A stretch of DNA of 64,000 nucleotides, taken from assembly GCA_004329165.1 (NCBI GenBank), contig CM014737.1:7376479-7440478 (forward strand), given 5' to 3'. The stretch is from Spatholobus suberectus. Lineage: Eukaryota > Streptophyta > Magnoliopsida > Fabales > Fabaceae. The notes under the pieces are model-generated. The model saw only the letters and a list, made by a program, of their open reading frames with translations. It was not told the origin of the DNA and made no database searches. Shown piece by piece: positions 33,751 through 43,936 of this stretch (positions within the stretch are counted from its first letter, which is position 1; each line of letters starts with the position of its first letter). A program made the translations under genes and the position numbers.

Positions 33751-35560
33751 GTAAGTGCTTCATAAATGGTAATCTCTTAAATCTACTACACAACTTAGGC
33801 GTAACTCATTCATTTATTTCCAATGATTATGTGAAGCATTTGAAATTGCCTATTTCTCTTCTACCTTATGACCTTGTTGTTTCTACTCCTACCAATATCT
33901 CTGTTATTACTTCTTGTGCATGTTTAAACTATCCAATTATTATAAAAGGTAGAACTTTTTCTGTAAATTTGATCTGTTTACCTTTAACTAGATTAGATCT
34001 AGTATTAGGAATGGACTGATTATCTTCTAACCATGTTCTTCTTAACTGTCATGAAAAAGCCTTAATTTTTGGATCAAAATTTGAGACTTCTATGGGATTT
34101 AAGATGGTAACTGCCAACCATATATATACTCCCAGTAAAGAACTTGGGTATACGTGATCACATCTTCTTTAAAAATCGAGGGAGATTTAAAAGTTAACAA
34201 TTTACCTATTGTTTGTGATATTCCTAATGTCTTTCCTGAAGATATTCGTGGTTTACCCCTTGAAAGAAAGATAGAATTCACACTAGGATCAGGACCTGTA
34301 TCCATAGTACCTTATAGAATATCTCCTCTAGAACTAGTAGAGTTAAAGAAGCAAATAAAGGAACTTTAGAAAAATAGTTTATTAGACCCAATGTTTAACT
34401 CAATAAGATCACTATCAAGAATAAGTATCCATTACCTACTATAAATGATCCTATGGACCAATTGAGAGGGGCTTTGGTATTTTCGAAGCTTGACTTGAAA
34501 TCTAGTTATCATCAGATTAGAGTCAAGATCGAGGATATACCAAAAATAGCATTTAGGACAAGATGTGGATATTATGAGTATTTGGTAATGCCTTTTGGTG
34601 TAACTAATGCTTCTGCAATCTTTATGGACTAAATGAACCAAATATTCCATGAATATTTGGATAAATTCGTGGTAGTCTTTATAGATGATATACTGATTTA
34701 TTCTAGAAATAATCAAAATCATGAAGAAGACTTAAAGATAGTACTGTAGATATTGTGGGAAAGGCAGTTGTATGCCAAAATTCTCAAAGTGTGAATTCTG
34801 GTTGGAAAAAGTAAGTTTTCTAGGACATGTAATTTTAAAAGAAGCAATTTCAGTAGATCCGGCCAAGGTGGAAGCAGTGTTGTGTTGGGAATAACCTACC
34901 ATAATAATAGAAATATGGAGTTTTCTAGGGTACTATTGAAAATTCATTGAAGGATTTTCGAAGCTAGCTTCAGCTCTAACTAAGTTAACCCATGAAGGAC
35001 AACCTTTTGTTTGGACAAAGAATTCTGAGACTAGTTTCCAAGAGTTGAAAAATAGGTTAACCACTACACCTGTATTGATTTTACCCGATCCTACCAGAAA
35101 GTTGGAAGTTTATTGTGATGCATCTGGGCATGGATTATGGTGTGTATTGATGCAAGAAAGGAGAGTAGCAGCTTATGCTTTAAGGCAATTAAGACCACAT
35201 GAGATTATCCAACTCAAGATTTCGAATTGGCTGTAGTAGTCTTTGCTTTGAAGATTTGGAGGCACTATCTTTATGATGCCAGATTTGAAGTGTTTAGCGA
35301 CCACCAAAGTCTGAGGTATTTGTTTGACCAAAAGGAATTGAATATGAGGCAACATAGATGAATAGAATTTCTGAAGGATTATGACTTCGAATTGTGTTAC
35401 TACCATACTCCATGGATGAAGCATTTCATGAGGAATGAAAGTCATGTGGAGCATGCATTGGGAAATTCTTCTCATAATGGTTGTCAAGGTTTGTTTGCTC
35501 TGCTTGATCACAAAAAGTCATTTTTAAAAGTGTTTTCTCTATTGAAATACATCAACCTTA
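33751..35560 (+). pseudogene. Ty3/gypsy pol: protease, reverse transcriptase, RNase H; integrase missing
   Basis: Protease (about 33,780-34,060) shows NLGVTHSFIS where the family has DTGATHSFIS, so the catalytic Asp is lost; LTRLDLVLGMD follows and the next Trp is a stop. Reverse transcriptase (34,150-34,745) shows VFSKLDLKSSYHQIRV, YLVMPFGVTNA and the catalytic FIDDILIYS. Then FLGHVI, LPDPTRKLEVYCDASGHGLW (RNase H start, 35,080-35,140) and DHQSLRYLFDQKELNMRQHR. At least eight stops and a frameshift near 34,750 are present. The connection to integrase degenerates after 35,400 and neither the chromodomain integrase nor a 3' LTR is found, so the 3' half was deleted, possibly at the CACTA sequence starting near 35,770. 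Confidence 0.88.
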
Positions 35561-35769
35561 AGAGATTAAAATAACTCTTGCACATGTTTTAGCAAGCATT
35601 TACTAATTCACAACATAATCAAAACTGTCAAAGAGGTTGATTATTTTCTTCTCTTTTTCATTGCCTTCAACCATGGCTAAGTCATTTACTCACATGTCTT
35701 GTACTCCCAAAAATGATGGTTCAGGAATGGTTCACAGGGATTGAGATTCATATTAGGTGTAGGATTTTA

Positions 35770-36153
35770 GTTAGGTGGGTAGTTTGAGTTGTGTCCAATG
35801 TAGCATCAACCATGGTTGACACAAACTAGCGTCGGCCTAGAAATTGACGCATACTAGTATTGACCTATAACTAATGCTAGTTGGTGTCGACCATAAAGTT
35901 GATGCATGTTTGCGTCAATTTTGTGTCCACCATGTGGACATTAGGTTTGTAGTGTCGATCTTTCTTTCATCAGGCTTCCAAATTAGCAATCGTCTTTGGT
36001 GAATGCTAATCAGTGTTGACCAAAATGTTGGATGTAAATGCCTAGCTTCAAGCTTTGGAGCGAAAAATTGCTAGTCGATGCAAAGCCGACACTAAAGTTG
36101 ATTTAGCATTGACTTTTAGCTAACACTAAAATGTGAAATTCTTGTAGTGAAAA
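35770..36153. mobile_element. CACTA element terminus with subterminal repeats
   Basis: The right end reads TTCTTGTAGTG (36,143-36,153), the inverted form of CACTACAAGAA. The preceding 380 bases repeat 'gcgtcggcc', 'ttgacgcat', 'actaatgctagttg' and 'gtgttgacc' on both strands, typical subterminal binding sites of CACTA proteins. The other end was not found; the piece resembles the element at 2,472-3,352. Confidence 0.6.
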
Positions 36154-36204
36154 TAATTGTAAGACAATCTTTCCAAAACACTCCATCAACTTCTTAAGGT
36201 CAAG

Positions 36205-36490
36205 AAAGACAAACTTCTTTGACTAAATTACAAATAGCAAAAATTGAAAATGCTTTGCATAAATGGTCAATACCTATAGTTAAAAAAAGTGAAGTTTATA
36301 AACAATAATTTTTATGGTCATCACCCGAAGAAGAAACTTATATGCTAGAATATAGCTATCTCAAAACTAAGAACAACGTTATTAATATTTTAGAACAAGA
36401 AATGTTGGATAAACTTATTGCAAAAGGATATAATTTTATACATTTAGGATTAATACAAGTATGTAGCAACAAAACCATATTATAGATTAG
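36205..36490 (+). pseudogene. Plant viral movement-protein-like fragment (endogenous pararetrovirus or related)
   Basis: The plus frame from about 36,231 reads through one stop and contains EEETYMLEYSYLK and, further on, GYNFIHLGLIQV. The block G-Y-x-(F/Y)-I-H-(L/I)-G-x-(I/V)-Q-V is characteristic of the 30K-type movement protein domain found in endogenous pararetroviral and related sequences of many dicots. About 95 residues remain, one internal stop, no start and no downstream polymerase. Both sides are cut by CACTA termini (36,153 and 36,498). It is a dead fossil; no activity is implied. The lineage cannot be decided from this length. Confidence 0.5.
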
Positions 36491-36529
36491 GAGTCAACAC
36501 AAGTGCAAAAAATACATATGACGACAACT

Positions 36530-36710
36530 TTTTACATCTATTTTATCGCAACCGATGTAAAGCAAAAATATAGTGAAAATTGTGTAATAAACAACAAGTT
36601 TTACAACAGTTGCTAAACAGCTGATGTTATAAATACTTTTTACATCGGTTAAAGCAATTAACCGATGTAAAAAGCCCTTTTTTACATCTTTTGTTTAGCA
36701 ACCCAAGTTT
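36530..36710. repeat. CACTA subterminal inverted motifs
   Basis: At least five copies of (T)TTACATC(GGTT) or its complement occur, including 'aaccgatgtaa' at 36,559 and 36,659 and 'tacatcggttaa' at 36,641. Such clusters bind the TNPA/PTTA protein in CACTA elements. Confidence 0.65.
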
Positions 36711-36739
36711 CTTCTCGTTGGCTAACCACTACTGATGAA

Positions 36740-37000
36740 ACACATATATGTGATTGACCTTGCTCTGATGACGCCCACCAGCTACCCCGCCATCATCACT
36801 GACAACACTCACCACCGACATTGCCACCGTCACTGTCACCGAGGACACCACCACTGACGGCGACAAATCTCGCGTACGCATCAAGCAAGAACTGCGTGAA
36901 CGATGACAAACATGCACGCCTACTAGACCGTTGTCGACGATTGTCCCCACCACCGACCACAGGGTGCCCACGAATAGCCACCATGGTACGTTTTCTCTCT
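36740..37000. other. GC-rich stretch inside the CACTA element
   Basis: The sequence is rich in 'ccacc', 'caccgtcac' and 'ccaccgac' and is open on both strands (plus 36,821-37,045; minus 36,729-37,092) without a recognisable domain. On the minus strand the downstream side has a TC-rich run (36,990-37,010). It may be a first non-coding exon of the transposase gene or a captured host fragment. A direct repeat of about 60 bases ('tattattaacaa(a/g)ggtcaaaa') follows at 37,071 and 37,183. Confidence 0.3.
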
Positions 37001-38200
37001 CTCTCTTTTTCCTTGTTCTTGCTTAGGTTGATTATGCGAGGGTGATTATGATGAGTTTTTTGTGGGTTGATGATATTATTAACAAAGGTCAAAAGAAATC
37101 TTAAGAGAGAAACTACAATTGTTAGTCCTCATTTTTAATGCACTCCAACAAAATTTTTGTTAGAGTTTTGTATTAATTGATTATATTATTAACAAGGGTC
37201 AAAAGAAATCTTAAGAGAGGAACTACAGTTTGTTGATCCTCAATGTGTCTAAAAATAGATTAAATGGTGTACTCTTTGTAAAAGAGTTCATGTATCGCAA
37301 TGCAAATTGTCAAGGACACGAGCTCATTCATCTCAATGACAATAGCTTCTTCATGCTACAATAACCATTAGATATAATGTATGGTCATGAAGATTGTCGA
37401 CAGAAGTATTCTGCCTGCAAACTATATTTGCAATTTCAATATCTCCTTTAGTGGAAAACTTCAAACACTCTTTAGTAACTGAAGTGATAACTTAAACATG
37501 CATGCATCACAAAATACCAACATATGATAGTTGTCCACCCCTTAAGCTTTTCAATGACAAAGACATGTGGGGATACAATAATCCCAGTTTTATTGATGAA
37601 TTAGAATCTTTTGCTTAGTGCTTACTTTATAAATTGTGTGCTTAATAACTATGCTTTATATTCAAGTTACATGTTTGTAGGAGTAGGACGTGTTTTGATT
37701 TTGTTGTCAAATATTAATTATAATTATATGCTTTATAATTGTATGTTAATTATATGCTTTATATTCAAGTTATGCATTATGAGTGAACATTAGTTTCCCG
37801 TTTGAGATTCAATACAATGATTAAAGTACTAATTGTTATATTGAATCTAGAATTGTCTGATTGAACAGTTTGGGAATTTTCATTTTTTTTATAGTTGATT
37901 AATACGTAGATGTTAAGTCTGATGTTAAATTTGATGAAATTTGGGTTTAATGCATTTCGTGTTGTCTCTTCAGTTTCATACTTGATTGTGGTTGAGTAAA
38001 TGCCATTACTTTCATTTCATGTACGGGGAGAACAATACAAAATATTGCCAAAACTTTGTCAAATTTAAGATATGAGACTTATTATGTACATATCAATCAA
38101 GTATTAACAAATCTTTCTAAATAGGATAGGGCCACACCTTTAAAAAAAAGTGACATTTACATGCATGAATATATGTTTGTGTGTATCATAGATTATAGTT

Positions 38201-39440
38201 ATGGATCATAGTTGGATGAATGCAAGTTGCATAAGTGATGAGTATGGAATGGAGTTGAAAAGTTTTTAGAATTTGCTAAACAAAATGTTCTTAATAATAA
38301 TGGAAGCTATTATTGTCCGTGTGTTAATTGTTTGAATGGGAGACGATAAGAAGTTGAGTTAATATGGAAACATTTTCTCTGTGATGGGGTTTTTTTTTTT
38401 TAAAGTTATACAATATGAACATGGCATGGTGAATTGTTAAACATTCCAAGTGTGTCCCAAATAGAGCAGGTTGATGTAGATCTACAAATGGACAATCGAT
38501 TGGAGGATATGATTCAAGATGTTGAACAAAAAGGTTTTTCAGCGAGCACATGTATACGACACTTTGTCCAATGATGTTGAGAAGCCTTTGTATCTGAGGT
38601 GCACTAAATTCACATGGATTTTAGTGGTGTTAAGATTTAGCAAATGTCAAGGCAAGAAATGGGTAGAGTACTACAAGCTTCACTGAATTGCTTGAGTTGT
38701 ATAAGGACATGCTTCTAGAAAATAACACATTGCCAACCTGTAACTATGAGGCGAAAAAGGTGTTGTGTCCAATGAGATTAGAATATAAGAAAATACATAT
38801 GTGCCCTAATGATTACCTATTGTGCAGAAAAGAGTATGAAGAGTTGCACAAGTGTCCAAAATGTGGGGTATCACATTACAAAGCGAAGGATGGTGACGAC
38901 AATAGTGATGAGAACAGAAAGGAGGATCCCTCTACAAAGGTGTTACGGTATCTTCTAATAATTCCAAGGTTTAAGTGATTGTTTGCTAATATAGATGACG
39001 CGAAAAGCCTTATGTGGCATGTAGATGGAGAAAATGTGAAGGATAGCTTTGCCATCTAGTTGATTCTTTGCAATGAAAGAAAATTGATCATTTGTTTTCA
39101 GCTTTTGGGATTGAGGCAAGAAACCTTTGGCTTGGACTTGCTATTGATGGAATGAATCCTTATGGTAACTTATCCAGTAAGCAATTCATGGCCTGTTCTC
39201 TTAGTAATTTACAATCTGCTTCCTTGGTTGTACATGTAGCGAAAATATGTTATGTTATCTATGATGATTTTGGGCCCAAGATAGCTAGGAAATGACATAA
39301 ATGTTTACCTATGTCCTTTGATTGAAGATTTGACAATGTTATGGGAGGAAGGTGTTGATGTGTATGACAGGTATTGCTATCAAAATTTCATGCTCTATCC
39401 GTGAAGAAGACATATGCTTCACAACTTGACCTTGTCCGGA
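38201..39440 (+). pseudogene. CACTA transposase (TNP2-like), degenerate
   Basis: TNP2-type transposase cuts and joins CACTA ends. The plus frames show MDHSWMNASCISDEYG (38,201), YYCPCVNCLNGRR (38,310), WHGE (38,420), then LLELYKDMLLENNTLP-like sequence (38,688), KVLCPMRLEYKKIHMCPNDY (38,757), the zinc-binding-like CPKCGVSHYK (38,857) and RNLWLGLAIDGMNPYGNLSS (39,118). These are the N-terminal transposase-associated domain and the start of the transposase_21 region, in the normal order. Several stops and frameshifts (38,263; 38,347; 38,566; 38,976) break it. The catalytic remainder after LIEDL...LWEEGVDVYD (39,360) is gone. Full-length family members are 700-1,100 residues. Confidence 0.88.
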
Positions 39441-39479
39441 CGTGGTAGTATGTGATTATTTTAGACTAGATTTGAAACT

Positions 39480-40230
39480 AGAAAAAATGGGTAAAAAAAT
39501 ATAAAAAAGAAATAAAATATTTTTATAATTTGATTAAAGAGAAAAGCTATATATATATATATATATATATGTACGTAGAGAAAAACTCACAAAAAAGCAT
39601 AAAATACTAAATTTATTCATTTATTATGTTTAATTCTCATCATTAGATGCATTGAAAAAAAAATATAAATACCATTTAACATAATTATTTTTTATCAACT
39701 TAAAAACTGATCTTTTTTAACTTTAATTTTTCTTTTCATTCAAATTCTAAAGAAGTTTAATTTTTTTTATTTAATTTTCCTTTTTCATCTTCTCTCCGCA
39801 TTAACAACGATATAAAAATCCTGTCATTTTTTTATGCGGCCGTTATACAAAGGACCATCCAATTTGTTTTCCTTTTGTCTTTTTTAATTATTGCTAATAC
39901 AAGATCCATTTAAAAGTGAGTAATCTTAGTTTTACATTATTTTTTATATAACTCAGATAGAGATAGAAAGAAAGAGAAAATGTGAAATGAAATGAAATGA
40001 GTGATGTGATGTGATAATTTTTTTTTAAAAATTTAAAAATTGTTGTAAAAAATGTATATAAAAAAATACAATTCTTTAAAAATACATTTATCCAGGTACC
40101 GAGCCATCATTCGAGTAAAATTCTGGCTCAAAATCTAAAAGAAATAACATTACGTAAATAAGTTATATACTGATATACATATGTTTTTCTATTTAAATAA
40201 CTTTTATTATTGAATTATATAGTATTAAAG
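39480..40230. other. AT-rich intergenic DNA
   Basis: Contains a (TA)n tract (39,548-39,571) and no open frame of note. Some resemblance to 52,010-52,360 around 'accatcc(a/g)atttgttt' (39,864 and 52,341). Confidence 0.4.
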
Positions 40231-40236
40231 TATTAA

Positions 40237-41199
40237 GGGTTAATTATGTTTTTTGTCCATTATTTTTGTCAATTTTCGTTTTTAGTCCTCATAAATTTTC
40301 TGTTCGTGTTTTTAGTTTTTACCGTTAACTTGAACCGTTGAGTGATAATGTGACATCCACATTGGCAGCCTCGTGGCTTGCTATGCGAACTACTAGTCTG
40401 ACGTGGCAGCCACGTGGCAAAAAATTATTTTTTAAAATTTGATATAATTTTTCTGAATGTTTCACAACCGCTAGAAAATGTAAATTATGAAAATGGTCTC
40501 TCATGTTGTCATGATTTATGTTTTTAGTCCCTCCAAAGAAAAGTTTGATCGGTTTTAGTTCCTCAAATTTTTTTGTTCGTGTTTTTAGTCCCTCCCGTTA
40601 ACTTAGACCATTAAACTTTAATAATTAATTAATTATTTTTTTTGCATGATTTATATTATTATTTTACACATTATTTCACAGCAAAAATGCAAAAAAAAGA
40701 AGAAGATTACATGCAAAGGATAATCAAAGAGGTTAGATTGCTAGTCTTTTCATAAGATATTATGTGAAAATAATAATTAATTAATTATTAAAGTTTAATT
40801 GTCTAGTTAACGGGAGGGACTAAAAACACGAATGAAAAAATTTGGAGGGACTAAAACCAGTCATACTTTTTTGGGAACTAAAATCATAAATCGTGATAAA
40901 ATGAGGAACCGTTTTCATAATTTACATTTTCTAGCGGTTGTGAAACCACTAGAAAAATTACATCAATTTTTAAAAAATATTTTTTTGCCACGTGGCTGCC
41001 ATGTCAGACTAGTAATCCACGTGGCAAGCTACATGGCTGCCAATATGGATGTCATATGATCACTTAACGGTCTAATTTAATGGTAGGGACTAAAGACATA
41101 GATGGAAAATTTATGAGAGACTATGGCCAGTCAAAATATTTTTTAGGAATTAAGAATAGAAATCGACAAAAAAAGAGGGACTAAAAACCTAATTAACCC
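40237..41199. mobile_element. 963-bp inverted-repeat (foldback) element
   Basis: Ends GGGTTAATTATGTTTTTTGTCC and the complementary GGACTAAAAACCTAATTAACCC open a palindrome with arms of over 400 bases, including 'gacgtggcagccacgtggca' (40,398) facing 'gccacgtggctgccatgtca' (40,987) and 'tttcacaaccgctagaaaat' (40,460) facing 'attttctagcggttgtgaaa' (40,926). Flanking nonamers AAGTATTAA and AAATATTTA match at seven of nine bases, in line with Mutator-type insertion. A nested inner palindrome (40,585-40,825) forms the loop. It has no coding capacity. Confidence 0.75.
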
Positions 41200-41838
41200 A
41201 AATATTTACTATTTATTTTAAGCGGGAACAAATATTGACAAGAAAAATAAAGACATAAGTATGGAAAAGGTTCGTTACAATATTATTTGACATTTCTCAC
41301 ATTTCAATAAAGTCTCTCAGCATAGAAATATAAAAATGAAATGAATTTAATTATAATAAAATAATGAAATTATTTAAATATAATTGGAAAGTGATCGAAA
41401 GGAATATTTCACGGTGGAGGAGGCTCAAAAAAGTCTTGGTTGTGTTGTTTGGGAGAGTTTTTTTTGTTGTTTTCTGAGAGTGAATGTGGAGGTGAAACAA
41501 AGGCTTTTTAACCACAATAGTAAAAAAAAAAAAAACTATTTACTAAAATAATAATAAATTTTTTTTTTTTTTATCAATATAGGTTGTTTCAGATGAAGGA
41601 CGAAAGTATTTTAATAGGAGGTGCCAACTTAGTTGGTGCCTTGCCTTCAAAATAATTTTTTTTTTACTACAACAGAAGGTGCCAATTGAGTTGGCGCCTC
41701 GCATTCAAAATTTTTTTTCCTACAATAGGAGGTGCCAATTGGGTTGGCACCTCATGTTCAAATTATATATATATATATATATATTAACAAGAGGCGCCAA
41801 TTGACTCAGTTGGCACCTCGTGTTCAATTTTTATTTTA

Positions 41839-42042
41839 CTATAACATGAAATGTTGTACCATTCCAAATTGACATATAACATGGTCAAGGTGGTAATATT
41901 CTATAATATTAAAATTTATTAATGAGACTACAACTCTCCACATTGCAATTCTCTCCATGCAAATGTTTGGCAAGCCACCAAACCATGCAGAGTATGACTC
42001 CCATACAATATGTAAAAATAAGTTATGCATTAGATATAACAC
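41839..42042 (-). pseudogene. Plant mobile domain (PMD, MAIN-like) fragment
   Basis: The minus-strand frame includes MWRVVVSLINFNIIEYYHLD and CQFGMVQHF. The pattern W-R-V-P-L-I-x-F-x-I-V-E-x-H-x-P-D-R-V-(L/M)-R-Q-F-G is the core of the PMD fold, known from Arabidopsis MAIN and MAIL1 and from many transposon-borne proteins (family Pfam PF10536). About 65 residues survive, preceded by YSAWFGGLP. The start ATG given is only the first Met of the open stretch. No catalytic residue is known for PMD. It lies in the single-copy centre of the element, consistent with cargo or an ancestral element gene. Confidence 0.6.
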
Positions 42043-42312
42043 AACAACATATAAATTAAAATTGTGTCATGAAAATGAACTCACATCATGTCTCTGTATG
42101 TTGTCAAATTTCTCAATTGAGAGATGAAATTTACGATATGTAAATTCTTTTAGCTTCCACTATTCCATGTGTTTGTCAACACATATATCAAACAAATATT
42201 AGAAGAAGTGTTTTATCTATTTATAATTTTACGTAAATGTGAAGCGCCAACTGTTATATATTTTAAAAAAAAAAAATTGAATGCATGGCGCCAACTCAGT
42301 TGGCACCTCCTG

Positions 42313-42314
<2 letters not shown>

Positions 42315-42409
<95 letters not shown>
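42315..42409. repeat. Long (TA)n microsatellite in the right arm
   Basis: About 46 uninterrupted TA units lie between the first and second GGCGCC palindromes of the right arm. The left arm has a shorter (AT)n tract (41,764-41,784) at the mirror position, so the tract was present before the arms diverged. Confidence 0.95.
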
Positions 42410-42411
<2 letters not shown>

Positions 42412-42659
42412 GAACACAAGGCGCCAACTGAGTTGGCGCCTCCTATTGTAAGAAAAAAAAATTTTGAACGCGAAGCACTAACTGAGTTGGCGCCTCCTGT
42501 TGTAGTAAAAAAAAATTATTTTGAACGCGAGGCGCCAACTCAGTTGACGCCTCCTATTAAACCCTTTTTTAAAACAACCCATATTGATAAATTGTTGTTT
42601 ATTATTATTATTTTAGTAAATAGTTTTTTTTTTGTACTATTGTGGTTAAAGTCCCTGGA

Positions 42660-43540
42660 ACAAATTATAATAAACAATGAATTGAAGGAGGTAAATAAAA
42701 AAGGATTAAAGAATAAAATGAAAAAAGAAAAAAAATTAAAGAGTTAAAAAAAAAAAAGAGGTGCATTGTAGAAGTGGCGCACTATACTACATGTAATCGA
42801 AAGGGGCATATTAGACAAAGTCAGTAAATGACAATTTAAACCTTGAGTGCTTATATTTGGACACTTACAAATTTCAAACACCTTATCAACATCTTTTATT
42901 TTTTTTTATCTTTTTCATCCTGTCACATCACATCATCAATCATATCAATCACTTATCTCTCTTCTTTTACTATCTCTCTTAAGGTGTAAACACCACAAAT
43001 ATCTAAAAATCATTTTCCTTAAACCTTAATTACTCGCTGTCATGTGGAGTCTGAAGAATTTTGATACTGGTATGGGCCCACATATGGACATGGTTCCATT
43101 TTGTCGAGTGTTAGTTCTCCTTACATTTCATCACTTGCCAATGATAGTTTTTATTTTGAATCCTGATAAACATCCACTTAAAACGGGGTATATTGGGGTT
43201 AAAAGAGAAAATAGATATAACAAGAAAAGAAAAGAGAAAAAAATAAGGTCTGACTACTTCGGTTTTCATTTTCTATTTTCATTGTTTATTTTTATTTTTA
43301 ATTTATTTTATATTTATAAAGATTTGTATAGGAAATAATTAAAATAATTTTTTGTTTTTGTTTTTTATACAAATATTTAAAAATAAGAAAAAAATTAAAA
43401 ATAAAATGACAGTTTTGTAAATTAAAAGTAAAAATAGGAAATAAAAACAAAAGTAAACAAACCTTAAAAAAAGATAAAAAAATATAATAAATAATATGAT
43501 AAAAAAAGAAAGAGAAATACACACACACACACACACACAC
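42660..43540. other. Intergenic, nothing recognised
   Basis: AT-rich, ends with a (CA)12 tract (43,518-43,541). An open frame at 43,042-43,338 has no recognisable motif. Confidence 0.4.
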
Positions 43541-43545
43541 AAAAG

Positions 43546-43936
43546 ATTTGCTAACGTACACTCACTTGATTTTTAGTTAAAGTACGTTAGCAAGTTATAA
43601 CTAAGAATTATCTTAAAATATACCAATGATATAACTTGCTAGCGTACTTTAACTAAAAAATAAGTGGATATATATTAGCAAATGATTGTAAGGTCTGCTA
43701 ACGTACACTAACTTATTTTTTAGTTAAAATACATTACCAAATTATAACTAAGGATTATCTTAAAATACACCAATGATGTAATTTGCTAATGAACTCCAAC
43801 TAAAAAACAAAACTTATTTTTTAGTTTGAGATATGTTAGTAAGTTACACCATTGGTGTATTGTAAGATAATCTTTAGTTATAACTTACTAATGTATTTCA
43901 ACTAAAAATCAAATGAATGTATGTTGGCAAATTTTA
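43546..43936. mobile_element. Two adjacent hairpin MITEs
   Basis: Unit 1 (about 43,548-43,684) folds on itself: 'ttagttaaagtacgttagca' faces 'tgctagcgtactttaactaa'. Unit 2 (about 43,696-43,933) repeats the motif, with 'tttttagttaaaatacatta' facing 'taatgtatttcaactaaaa' and an inner second hairpin. Both start 'gctaacgtacac'. No target duplication could be fixed. They look like one MITE family inserted next to or into itself. Confidence 0.6.

Larger units (their letters stand above)
36498..39480 (+). mobile_element. Degenerate autonomous-type CACTA element, 3' end missing
   Basis: Left end CACAAGTGCAAAAAATAC differs by one base from CACTAGTGCAAAAA-type CACTA termini. It is followed by inverted subterminal motifs 'ttacatcggtt'/'aaccgatgtaaa' (36,545-36,700), a GC-rich stretch (36,740-36,990) and a TNP2 transposase remnant (38,201-39,440). 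No right terminus is seen before AT-rich DNA at 39,480. The order terminus, subterminal repeats, transposase on the same strand is that of an intact CACTA element. Confidence 0.6.
41503..42655. mobile_element. Mutator-like element with GGCGCC palindrome arms and a PMD remnant
   Basis: Left end GGCTTTTTAACCACAATAGT and right end (inverted) GGGACTTTAACCACAATAGT; TGAAACAAA (41,494-41,502) and TGGAACAAA (42,656-42,664) form a 9-bp target duplication with one mismatch. Each arm carries four roughly evenly spaced palindromes with the half-site GGCGCCAACT facing AGTTGGCGCC (left 41,620, 41,678, 41,731, 41,793; right 42,287, 42,420, 42,474, 42,531). The arms pair with each other over about 330 bases. 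The centre (41,830-42,235) holds a plant mobile domain fragment. Terminus and palindrome plan match 26,047-28,226. Confidence 0.78.

Noticed and set aside
42169..42747. 192-codon plus frame through the (TA)n tract
   Set aside because: It is open because TA repeats encode Ile-Tyr; it crosses the element arm and has no domain.
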